A DNA stretch of 64,000 nt from Bimuria novae-zelandiae CBS 107.79 (taxonomy: Eukaryota > Ascomycota > Dothideomycetes > Pleosporales > Didymosphaeriaceae): positions 423,588 through 487,587 of the forward strand of contig ML976713.1 of NCBI GenBank assembly GCA_010015655.1, read 5' to 3'. The translations under genes and the position numbers were made by a program. This document shows, in pieces, positions 10,677 to 21,293 of this stretch. A model generated the notes under the pieces. That model saw only the letters and a program-made list of their open reading frames with translations, made no database searches and was not told where the DNA came from. Numbering within the stretch: position 1 is the first letter of the stretch; every line of letters starts with the position of its first letter.

Positions 10677-12585
10677 TATTGCAAAAGGCACCTTACTAGA
10701 GCTTTCTACGCTAGCTAGGATTAAGCCAAGCAGCTAAGTAGCCAAGCACGCAATCCCCTAAACTTATAAATAGTTAGTTATTATAAAGCTTCCTTTCCTT
10801 AATAAACTTTATTTTTAAGCTCCTTAATTATTATAACTATGCGCTATAGTTATAAGCCTAGTACTTTTATAATACTTTATAATATACCTACTTTATACTA
10901 GCTAATAATTATAGTAGTAAACTATTTTTTTCTTTTTATTATTTTTACGCTTACGTCTTGACGCTTATAACCTATAATAGAGCTAGACTATATAATAACC
11001 TCTATAAAGCTCCTATTAAGTAATTAACTTATAAATTATAACTTATTTTTATTTTAGTATGTATAGCTTAAGTACCACGCGAAGACTTAAGAATTATAAA
11101 ATTATATTAACTTTAAGACTCTTTAGTAAATAAATATACACGACTAGGCTTTAGAGCTACTAAATATGAATACTAAAAGTAAGTCTTATATATAATAGCT
11201 TAAGTGCTATAAGCTAGAGTCTACTATTTATAATTAGCTTATAATAAAGCTTTAGGCACTTTAGAACTAGATTTATACTATAATTAATTTATAAAGGCTA
11301 GAGCTTATAATACTATAATTAAGTAAGTAGTAGACGCTATAGGCGCTAATTAGAGAACTTAAAAATAATTTTTATCTAAGCGATAATAATTAGAAGGAGC
11401 AGGTATAATATACATACCAAGAGGTTACCCTACGCCCACAGAGCAGCAGAACAACAGACACACCTAAATAGCTATCCGAATAGAACCGCGCACACGCCAA
11501 CGCTGTGCTCTTAAATCTCCTAGAGATAAAGGGTACGCTATTAATAAAGGATTTCTTACGCTTACCATTACGATATAACTATAAGTAGGCTTAAAGAGAG
11601 CTTAATAACCTATTGCGATTAGGTACAGTAGTAACTCTATCTCTAGAAGGATACGCTCGCTGGCTCGCGTAACTCGACCAAACAATTGAGCACGCAGGCA
11701 TGTACGCTACGCTTAGAGGGCGCACTCCTAATACAAGCTACAAGTGCCTATATAGAGTAAATAGCTAGCATTAATAGAGGCCTATAGAGTGTAACCGCCT
11801 TTAGTACGCGCTCTAGGGAGAAGCATCTTATAAGCTTTATAATAAGCTTATAAGTAAGGAGATAAGTAAAATTAAAAGCTAAATTTAAAAGAATTAGTAG
11901 AAGGTATTATTAACTAAACTTAAGTATAAGGGGTAGGTAGTAGACCCTCCTTTAGTCTTTCTAGGGAATATTAAAGCATAAATTATAGTAAGCCTTTACT
12001 AGCTAGGCGCTGCAATCCTATAGCTACCTATTCTTTTATTTATCTACGCAGGTACTCGCACGGGTCACGTTATAAGTAGATAGTTACCCTTAAATATTTA
12101 TTAAAGCTTTATAGTAGAAGTACGTTACTCTTTTTAATTTTTAATTTTTTTACGCAGGTACTTGTGCTGGTTATATTATAAGTAAATAATTACCTTTAAA
12201 TATTTATTAAAGCTTTATAGTAAAAGTATACTACTTTTTTTTCTTCTTTACCTTTCTCCTAGAACTATATATAAACTAGCTACTTAGACTAATTACCTAA
12301 TAAGCTAAAAATCTAAGTTAGACGCTTTTTAAGCTCTAAGCGTAAGTTTACTACCTTTTACACTTTAAGTTACTATTTAGCTTATTATACTACGCTTTAT
12401 AAGCTAGGGGGTATATTATTAAAAATACCTTATTAGAGCTTTCTACACTAACTAAGGTTAAGCTAAGTAGCTAAGTAGCTAAGCACGCGATTTTCTAAAC
12501 TTATAAATAATTAGTTATTATAAAGCTTCCTCTCCTTAATAGACTCTATTTTCGAGCTCCCTAATCGTTGTGACTATGCGCCACA
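10677..12585 (+). mobile_element. Short (1.9-kb) LTR retroelement nested in Copia-A
   Basis: Two 172-bp LTRs (10677-10848 and 12414-12585) of one family flank a 1.57-kb interior. A purine tract (aagctaggggg) lies just before the right LTR, giving plus orientation. The solo LTR at 50882-51053 is a well-preserved member in the opposite orientation. The flanking 5-mers aatta and actta match at four of five positions. The interior (10849-12413) is too small for gag-pol, and I recognise no retroviral motif in it. A semi-open stretch at about 11400-11900 is of unknown product. It is probably a non-autonomous (TRIM/LARD-like) element. Confidence 0.7.
12045..12240. repeat. Imperfect 106-bp tandem duplication
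   Basis: Two copies begin tacgcaggtac at 12045 and 12151 and run in parallel through aaatatttattaaagctt. Differences between them are mostly C/T and G/A. It lies inside the short LTR element near its 3' end. Confidence 0.8.
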
Positions 12586-13561
12586 ACTTATTAATATATT
12601 AACTATAAAAGTTATCTTGCCCTAGGCTTTAATTTTATAGTAGTACTTACTTACTTTAATAATTATACTAGTATCTTTAACACGCTCCTGTTCCCAACCT
12701 ACCTAATTAGTTATATTAATAATGTAGGTGTTAGAACCTAGGTCTAAAATCTATTAGTTTTATAAAGATATAGTATAATTATTAATCGCGGTAATAGTTA
12801 GCTCGTCTAGTAGGATTATATTATAGTTATTAGCTAAAGTAGCTAAGATCTCGCTTACTATGCTATATAAGCCTATTATAAAAGCCAAGCTACTATCGCT
12901 TAGTAGCCATTTATTATTAAGTTAAATAGTTATAGTTGCTAGTATTATCTTTAAGAAATGCCTATTTATCTTATTTATAGCCTTCTATATTTACGTAAGG
13001 AGGCTAGGTTTATCTTATAAAACTTAATTAATACGCTAGCACATAGCAGGATCTTTCTAATAGTTACTTAGTTATAAGTAGAAGTCCTTATTAAGGTATT
13101 AGCACGAAATATACTAGTCTTTATTATTATAAAGACATACGCTCCTTAGCGCTTAACTTATAGTAGACTTATTATTATTCTTAATATTACTCTACGTTTT
13201 TGCTACTTAAAGGTTACCCGCCATGCTGTTAAGCTTCTAGGAACTAGGTTACACTTGTTAAATATACATTATATAGGCAAAGACATAGTCCTCTAGTGTA
13301 GCTATTTACGCATTATTATTCTCGTGTTTAAATAGTTTAATTAGCTTAGGCGTAGCGTAATTAAGTTTAATATTTTTAATAATTATTAAAAAGTCTTCTC
13401 ATACGCGTATATTCTTTATATTAGGTAAATTAAATTTAGCGTACTAGCTCATAACTTAAATCTATAATTATAGCTAGTTTTTAAAGTTACGTAACTTTAG
13501 TATGACACATAAGCGCTTATATTTATTAAATAAGTTATATTAGTAAACTACTATTAATAGT

Positions 13562-13736
13562 TGTGGAGAGTAAAACGAGCTGGATAGTATATAGTTCGGA
13601 GATCGAATTGATTGATCAGTAACATATGAAAAGTTGCTTGTAAAAGCAGTATTTATACCGAGCATTCGGTGTTATGTTTGCCCGTTCCACCGGATCCTTC
13701 CGATCAGGATACCTACAAGGGATAATTCCCGCGACA
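13562..13736. mobile_element. Solo LTR nested in Copia-A
   Basis: A 175-bp unit starting TGTGGAGAG and ending CCCGCGACA, with perfect 5-bp duplications atagt (13557-13561 and 13737-13741). It has little RIP. A heavily RIPed relative lies inverted at 49003-49176, so the same family was mobile before and after the main wave of mutation. Confidence 0.88.
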
Positions 13737-14194
13737 ATAGTATAAAGTGCTTTTTAAGGAAGATAAGCTACGCGTATAGCGTATCCTAATTATATAATAA
13801 GTAGATATAGCGCTTGGTAATTATCTTACTAATATTTATATTTAGGTTTTAAAATACCTACTTTTACTTAAGGTAGGAGGTATATTACTTCTTATATTAG
13901 TTATATATAAATTAATAGCGTTAAAATTTATTATTATTAAAGTTAGCGTTGGCGTACATCGTACCGGGTACCTTAGTAACTTTGTATTAGTGCGCCATAG
14001 GCTCGACAAGCTCTGTGAGTAGAGGCAGGTCAGCTGTAGCGACGTCGGGGTTGTAATACTGCTATAGATCGTGCTGCTGCGCGGCGTCCTTGCGGAGAAA
14101 GATCCATGCCTACCAGTCCTCAGGCTTGTTAAGGACTACTGTGACACGCGTTGTCGTAGGATCAGATTCTGTCGCCATCTTGGAGTCGTGCAGC

Positions 14195-14430
14195 TGTCAC
14201 AAGTCGTATGCAGCAGGTATCGCAGGATTATTATAAACGATTATAAGTAAGTAGTAGCCTTAGTAGGTGCAAACCGGGCTTATAACTATAACGTCGAAAA
14301 AGAGTCTTAAGGCAATCGTTGTTTTTAATTAAGAAGCTACTCTATAGAGCTATCTACTGTGGATCACGTGAGTCACGTGCACGGGCCACGCGTACGCAGG
14401 TGGCCCAAGCTTCTATACTAAACCGTCACA
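14195..14430 (-). repeat. 5' LTR of Copia-A (minus orientation)
   Basis: TGTCACAAG...ACCGTCACA on the plus strand. In minus orientation it starts TGTGACGG and ends TTGTGACA, only 16 bases before the gag ATG. It carries two CACGTG hexamers (14365-14370 and 14374-14379). The left boundary is inferred from the TG...CA rule, because the partner LTR is absent. Confidence 0.6.
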
Positions 14431-17400
14431 ATATAGGTATTTAAGGTAATCTTAAATTACTTTTAAGTCCCTAATTTTCTTAACCTTATACTTATTATCT
14501 TTTAGATCTAACTAGTTCTTAACTAGAGCGTCTAGTAAAGTTAGTTCTAAAATAATTTATAAAAGTTAAGATAAATCTTTATTACCCTTTAGTAAAAGTA
14601 ATTTAGTTATAATAGGTCCCTTAGCTTCTTATACTTTAAAAGGGCCTACTTAGAGATAATATAGTTTTCTTCTAGGTTAATTTGTCCTTAGATTTTTTTT
14701 ATAATAAAAAGACTTAATCTCCTTTTTTAAAAGTTGGTTCCTTAATCCTTTGCTTATTTGCGTTCTTAGGTACTATAAAAGTCCTCTAAGTAATTTATTT
14801 CTAAAAGACTTTGTAAAGTTCCTTTATTACTTAAGTCTTATTAAGAGCTCTTATAGAAATACTCTCTATATCCCTTAGATTTTAATAATTAATTAGCTTA
14901 TACCTATAGTTTATATAGTGCGATAAGTATCTTATCGTGTCTAATCTTATAATATTATATACTAGTTATACTATTAGTAGTAGCTTTACCTAATTATCCT
15001 ATTATTTACTAACGTAGAATTATAGGTACTATTCTAAAGTTTAATTCGTACGTTCCGTTTATCTATTAGTCTAGGGGTGGAAACTTATTAAGAGCTTTCT
15101 ATGAACACCTAGAGCTGCTATAACGGTATCCTAGTACTTAGATATAAAGAGCTTGTCTCTATTTATAATAAATTCCTTCAGTAGTCTATATTTCGCGAAC
15201 GCTACGTTGTCTACCTTATAAGCTAGTTCTTCTACTATTATAAATTCTTTTATAGGTCTAAACTTAGCTATCATAGTTAGAGAGTCTACTATTACTATAA
15301 TAGTGTTATATATTAGCTTTGTTCCTAGCTATAGTAATTTCGGGAGTTTTACTATAAAGTCTATTATTACACTTTACTAGGGCTATTTAGCTACTTATAG
15401 TAATTATAATAGCTTATAAAGCTTATATTTCTTTATCTTATTCTTGTAGCACAATTAATAGTTACTTATAACCTTAGTTACTATCTTCTTAAGTTTACGA
15501 ATAACATATTTATTTGAGATATAATGCGTTATTTCTTTAAGAATTAGGTATTTTTATTCTTATAATTTATATAATTTCCTTATTACCGCTGTCTTATAGT
15601 CTAGTCTTATAATAATCTTACATTAGTGGTCTCGGCACGTTTCGTTAAGTCTACTATAAAAAAGATCGTATTTCTCTCGCTGTTTAGTAGTAAGTTAGCT
15701 ATAATCCTAAAAATCGTGTACTACTAGTTTTATGTACTATAGGCTAGCCGTGCAAACCTCAATATATAGCTAATTATATTTAATTATTTAATTATTCCCT
15801 GCACGTAGCACTACGTTATATAAATTAAGTTTATCTTTTATAAGATTTAAGTTTCTACTTAAGACATCTATTGCGCTGTTAACTATTCTTAATTAATAGT
15901 ATATAGTAAAGTGAAAGTTCTCTAAGAATTCTGCCTATCGTACTTATTATTTATTAACCCTTTTTATTAATATTAAGCTAGTAAGGTTTCAGTAGTCTAT
16001 TTATACTATTATTTTAAAACGCGCTCTTATAAGCTAGGCTTTTTATTATTTAAAGGCGTCTGCTATCCCTAGTAGTTCTTTATTATAAACGTCGTAATTA
16101 ATTTCTGCTCCTAAGACCTTCCAAGAATAATAGAACACTAGTCTCCATTTTCTATTATTACACTACTATAAGAAGATCGCTTTTAGTGCGTAGTCTAATA
16201 TATTTATTTTAACCCTTATAGGTTTCTCTAGATTACGCATTCGTAGGAGGGGTGCTAAAAAAGGGCTTTTTAAGCTTTTTAAAAGCTTTTTACTATTGTT
16301 ATTTTACCTAAATTGTACTTCTTTCTTAGTAATCTCTATTAAGGGTGTCGTGACCTTAGAATAGTCCTTAATAAACTTTTAGTAGAAATTAGTAAATTTT
16401 AGGAACGATTAGACTTCATTTACTAACTTAGGTTATAAATATTTTTATATTATAAATCCTTTTTTCAGGACTATTTTAACGACTTCTCTCGAAATTGTGA
16501 ATCTAAAATATTCTGTTTTCGTTACGTAGATTTTACATAATTTTAGGTAAAGGAGTAGTCTGTATTCCTTTATCTTAGCTAGCACCTTTTATACGTATTA
16601 TATATACTCCTTAAGCGTGCCTCCCGAATATATTAGTGTATTAACTAAATATACCGTGTAGAATATATTTAGATATTTGTGTAATGCCTTATTTACTATT
16701 ATCTAAAACGTGGCTAGGGCGTTCGTTAGTCCTATAGGCATAACCGTGAATTTAAATAGTCTATATTATATTTAAAATACTATTATCTATTTGTGTCCTT
16801 TACGTATACGCATCTAAGAGAATTTATTTTATATATTAAATTTAGTAAACTGCTTAGCTCCTTAAAGTCAATTTGTAAGCTCTATTATTAGTAATAAGAG
16901 GTATTAGTTCTTTATTATCTTATTATTTAGCTATTAGAAGTCTATATATAGCTAAAGTTATTTATTTTCTTTTAGTATAAATAGTATAGCAGAAGCTATT
17001 AATTTTTTACTTAGTTATATAAACTTCCTTTTTGAGTTCTTCTTTAACTATTCTACTAAATTTTTTATTAGTCTCGTGATAATAATTATAATTATTTAAA
17101 GTATAGTTTTAGACCTTCCTGTAGGTAGATCTTATAATCCTATTCGTAGTGTTTTAGGAGTATTTTGCCGTCTTGTTCGTGGAATAGCTCTGCGAAATCT
17201 ATATACTCCTTAGGTATGAACAGAGTTTCGTGCCCCTCCTTCTGGAGCTCACCCTTCCTTATCCATATAATTCCTGCTGTCTAAGGGTCTCTCCTATAGA
17301 TTCTGGTAATCTTATATAGTAATATTTTTATAAATAATAATTTTTTATTAGTTCCCTCTCTAAGAGATGTGCACTAAACCTTTAGGCTTACTTATTTTAA

Positions 17401-17445
17401 TTATTATATACTAGTAATCTTTATTATATGGTCTTAGCTCTGCAT
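14431..17445 (-). pseudogene. Gypsy-C pol (RT, RNase H, integrase, partial chromodomain)
   Basis: Minus-strand translation from about 17050 downward gives RT sequence. RMRIRKGH is near 16810, FKFTVMPIGLTNALATF is near 16740, and the catalytic box reads YLVN where YLDD is expected, with GFTISRE-like and FTNFYKFIKDYSK blocks near 16380-16500. RNase H and integrase follow toward the left (NRQTERTNY-type integrase sequence near 15000-15070). The last residues before 14431 fit the start of a chromodomain (DYLKYLY). Stops are TAA/TAG. The RT active-site change and stops make it dead. Confidence 0.8.
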
Positions 17446-17721
17446 TGTCATCCTTGTGACGATCGTGGGACTTGCTGTGATCTGGGCATCGTCACAAGGG
17501 TGATGGATGGCAGCTGCCACGCTGTGATGGCAGCTGCTACACTGAGATGGCAGCTACTACACTGAGAAGGCAGTCGCAGCATTAAGATGGCAGTTACTAG
17601 ATAGCGGCAGACTATATGCCGCCTACTCGGCCCTCTCGATCCCTTTCTCTTCTTTAGCTTTAAGTCTTTGTACATAGCGCCAATCTATTAGCCGCAAGGC
17701 TATATCTTGCTGGCCGTTACA
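17446..17721 (-). mobile_element. Solo-LTR-like insertion between Gypsy-C gag and pol
   Basis: A less RIPed 276-bp block with TGTCATCC...GGCCGTTACA ends (TG...CA) and an internal inverted pair (ccttgtgacgat / atcgtcacaagg). No matching target duplication was found: flanks are tgcat and tcttt. The LTR assignment rests on ends and composition only. The open minus-strand frame at 17448-17675 lies in it and is probably not a gene. Confidence 0.5.
17506..17605. repeat. Minisatellite, five 20-bp units
   Basis: Five head-to-tail units of consensus gatggcagctgctacactga in exact 20-bp register, diverging toward the right end. They lie inside the LTR-like insertion. Confidence 0.9.
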
Positions 17722-18762
17722 TCTTTAGTGTCTTTAGAACCTCGAGTTTTATATTAAAGACTTTATTTTTATTAGTTTTTAGTAGTATAGGTATTAGTGC
17801 CTATAGCGTAGCTATTACTACTTAAATAATCTAAGCCCTCTTACTTTATCCTTTATTATTTTTTAGATATATCCTTTAAAAGTAACCTTATTCTCTATGT
17901 CCTAAGTATACCTTTTTTGTTAAATCGTTATTTTCGTGCTGAATTAGATAGTTTATTATTATAGCCCTTTTACCACTGTCTTAGGTTCTATTTTTAAACT
18001 TTATTAGCTATTATAATACCTCTATTTTAGTCCTTCCGTAGTTTGTAGCTCTTCTTAATATTTAGTTAAATATAGTAGCCTTTTTGCTTTTTTAACTATC
18101 GTTCATAAAGTTAATTATTAATTTATATAGCTAATTTTATAAGTTCTTCTAGGTTATTTACCTTATTATAGTAGGTAAACTTATCCTTAATATTTTACTT
18201 TAGCCTATTATAGTAAGCTGCTTCAAGTGGGGCATTATCCTAGTTAATCTTAGCTTATAGGTGTCTAACCGTAGCCGTATAAGCACTAGCTAACTTAGTT
18301 TTTTTAAGCCTTTATATTTTATATTTAAATTGTTATATCTTATTAACTTTTTTCAATATAATTTATATATATTCTTTAAAGGATGCCTAGTCCTTGAACA
18401 CCTTTATATTTTTATTATTATATTTCGAGATACCGTCTTGGTTCTTTAGGTAGTCCTTAGTAAGGAGTTAAAGTTACTTAGCTGTCTTGCCCTTTATATG
18501 CGTGCTAGCTATAAGGATTTTAGATTATTTAGTTCTAAAGATATTCTTATTATAGTAGTAGTAGAGTTCTATGTTTATAAAGAACGCCTTAAGTCCTTTT
18601 TATTTACTTTTATAAATTTAAAAAACCTTAAAGGATATTCTTCCCGTGGTTAAAGTAGTTACAACGTAAGCTATTGGCTTAATTAATTACTTACTAAGCT
18701 ATTATATATTGTTAGCCTAATTAGCTAATACTATTATAGTATTCGTAGTTAATCTAAAAGCC
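17722..18762 (-). pseudogene. Gypsy-C gag
   Basis: The minus strand reads as a sushi/Tf1-type gag: KAFFINIELYYYY near 18560, THIKGK...K.L..LTKDYLKNQDGIS near 18420-18480, FKEYINYIE near 18360, and LEELIKLAI.IN near 18140, with TAG/TAA mainly at Gln/Trp positions. The N-terminus continues toward the Gypsy-B insertion point at 18767. Capsid formation is the known role. No zinc knuckle was identified. Confidence 0.7.
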
Positions 18763-18767
18763 ACGAT

Positions 18768-19177
18768 TGTTACGGCTACGCCTCACAAGGTAGATGAAGA
18801 CGGATGGCGGGGAACGGCGCTAGCCAAGGTTCTGACGCCTTGGCCAAGATTGTAAGCGAACACGTGACGGAACTCTGTCGCAGCGCCAACAGAGTCGGCA
18901 AGTTGGACTCTGCGCCTCTGTAGGCAGAGTTACAGAGCTATAGGGCTACCTCGTATTTCTTAAGTATATAGCTACTAGTACGCTCGTTAGATAGTCTTTA
19001 TCGTTAATTTCTATAATCTTTTAACTAAGGTATTACTTGCCTTTAACATCCTCGTTTAGAATCCATATCGCATGTAATTTATTAGTAATCACCTATTAAC
19101 CTCTGCCTATACTTCTATTAACTATAACCGCGCCCCCAAGGTAACCTGCCTTACGGTACTAAGGCAGGTCTATAACA
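18768..19177 (+). repeat. 5' LTR of Gypsy-B
   Basis: 410 bp, TGTTACGGCTACGCC...GTCTATAACA. It matches the 3' LTR except for scattered C/T and G/A differences and a 35-bp duplication present only in the 3' copy. Confidence 0.95.
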
Positions 19178-19275
19178 CTTTAATAATCTAGTTCTTAAAA
19201 GAGCGAAGCGTAAGTAGCGCATAGTCTAAGCTAAACATAGTAAGGTCATCTTGATAAGGTAAAGGTCAGTTGTCA

Positions 19276-21293
19276 ATGCACGAATCGGACGATACAGACT
19301 TTTAAAAGATTAGGAATATAATTAACAGTTTAAGTAAGGATTAAGCCAGGCTTAAGGACGTACTTCAGGCACTCCTAAAGCAGAATAAAGAACTAAAGGA
19401 TTAGTTACAACAGACAGACGCGCAGCTAATAGTAGTTATAAAAAAATAAAAGGTTAATAAAGACGTTATTAACAAGTTAAAGACGTAAGTTATAAGTAAG
19501 CCACTTAAGCTTCCAACGCTCACACGATTCGACGGAAACCAAAATAAGTTAAGAGCCTTCTTGGCAGAAGCAGCGTTGCACTTAAACATACTAGCACTCT
19601 AGATCGAAAATAAAGAATAGAAGGTGGTCTATATTTCAGCACACTTTACTAATAGGGCGATAAACTGGTTCGAACCATATCTAACGGACTAACGAACGAA
19701 TACGGCAGCCAATTAAAGATCTAAAATAATCGTAATTTTTAGTAATTACCACTACTTCGTCACGAGACTCAAGTCAGTATTCGGAGACACAGATGTGTCT
19801 AGGAGATTAGAGAAACGACTCCTAAAGATTAGATAAACCTAAGGAGTTAACGAATATATCTCGACGTTTAAATAACTCGCAATAAATACGTTATAGAATA
19901 AAGAATCCTTAATAGCAAAATTCAAGGAAGGACTAAAATCTAATATTTAGTATAAAATAATATAAATAGACAAACCAGTTTCGCTATCGGCATTAAAGGC
20001 CCAGGCAGCAGGAATTAACGACAAACTCTAATAATAGAAGAAGGGAAACAAGTTCGATAAGTACTTAAGACAAAGAAGCTACCAGGATTATAGCGACCTA
20101 ATAATACTAGACGCTAATAAGGAATCTAGAAAGAGGGATTTCACATGCCACAACTGTGGAAAGAAAGGCCATTACGCGAAAGATTATTGCGGTAAAAAGC
20201 AAGACGTAACCTGTCACAATTATGGTAAAAAGGGATATTATGTAAAAGACTACCACAGCAAGAAACAAGGGAATTAATCCTTAGCACTAGGACAGAAGGG
20301 AGGATTGCAGGATAAACCTAAGGATAAGGAAGGCAAGAAAGACGAGCCTAAGGATAAGCTCGCAGCCAATCGAGAAGAGCATATAAAGCTTAATTAGACG
20401 TTCTGTTATAACGACTCGTGCCTAATACACCTTAGCAGCAAGCAAGGATTAGGATAGTTCCTATAGAAGGGAAAGAACACGCTAGCAGCAATAAAAGACA
20501 GGACCTAAGCGTAGGTTAAGGCATTAAACTAAGAAGCTAAAGAGTTAGATAAATTCTCTAATAAAAAAGAAGTCCCTACACCTTCGCAGTTAACGGAACT
20601 GGAAGGGGAGATACCATTAAGACCTAGGGTAGAGACCACTAAGGCAGGTATAGAAGAGAAGGTTTAGATAGGAAGCGTGGAATATGCCCAGCTCTTAAAC
20701 GACTATAGCATCAGTGAACCCAGCTTGGACATAGAGGAGCCAGGCCTAAATTCGTGTGTAGAGTTAAAGTGCGGAATGCACTTAAAACCGAAAAGGACTT
20801 ACTTAGCATAGCTAGTAAGGCAAGAATAATATAGTTTTAAGGAACTAATACTCGGAGAAACAGTTTATAGCTAGTAACTAGCAGGGAAAGAGACAGGATG
20901 CTTAATCCTAGAGCCAGGCCTAAAGTTACTAAAGGCATGTGTAATAGGTAGACCTTATTACAAGTGTACAGCGAACAAGTGCCTAAAACACGTTAAAAAG
21001 AAAATCTAAACAAAGCATTAGCCCAAACAAGAACATCTAAAAGGAAACCAGGGACCACATGTTACCCTCGAAGGGCAATACCAAGGACGAAAGATACAAA
21101 TCATGGTAGATAGCAGAGCCACACAGAACTTCATTTCGGAAAAATTCGTAGAAAAAGAGAAATTATATATACTACGAAGAAGTTTCCTCGACAGCTTAGC
21201 ACGATTAAAGGCACATTATTCCAAAAGCCTGTATAATACGAAACTAAACCATCGACACTTAAACTATAAGGATTAGAGGTCCGAAATCTAGTC
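19276..21293 (+). pseudogene. Gypsy-B gag and protease
   Basis: Gag starts at the ATG 19276. It shows a retrotransposon gag core (RFDGN at about 19529, LRAFLAEAALHL), a region around NRAINWFEPYL, and two zinc knuckles: CHNCGKKGHYAKDYC (complete CCHC, about 20149-20193) and a second one, CHNYGKKGYYVKDYH, that has lost its second Cys and its fourth ligand. Downstream in the same frame is an aspartic protease with VDSRATQNFI near 21106 (VDSGAT expected, catalytic D kept). A frameshift near 21170-21240 moves the reading from frame 1 to frame 3. TAA/TAG stops throughout. Confidence 0.85.

Larger units (their letters stand above)
8621..14178 (-). pseudogene. Copia-A gag-pol, heavily RIPed and split
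   Basis: Gag begins with an ATG at 14176-14178 and is well preserved for about 75 codons (KPEDW, AAQQHDL, PLLTELVEPMAHQY-like residues with TAG/TAA at Gln/Trp positions). A CLY...K..Y.SC-type degraded zinc knuckle lies near 13140. The protease motif ILDLGSNT (expected ILDSGS) is near 12740-12760. Integrase C-terminal sequence runs about 9150-9750. The start of RT is near 8650-8730. Damage is much heavier away from the gag start. The insertions at 13562, 10677 and 10488 fall between these blocks. Confidence 0.75.
8621..14430 (-). mobile_element. Copia-A: minus-strand Ty1/copia element, 3' part lost, with three nested insertions
   Basis: Read on the minus strand: LTR (14430-14195), gag from 14178, zinc knuckle, protease, integrase, and only the beginning of RT at 8630-8750 where Gypsy-A interrupts it. 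Nested inside are solo LTRs at 13562-13736 and 10488-10660 and an LTR element at 10677-12585. On the right it abuts Gypsy-C within the latter's chromodomain, so Copia-A inserted into Gypsy-C. Confidence 0.8.

Noticed and set aside
17448..17675. Minus-strand 75-aa frame
   Set aside because: It covers the 20-bp minisatellite and an LTR-like insertion. Repetitive composition and no homology pattern.
17446..17721. Perfect solo LTR with TSD
   Set aside because: Ends fit TG...CA but the flanking 5-mers differ, so it is kept only as LTR-like.
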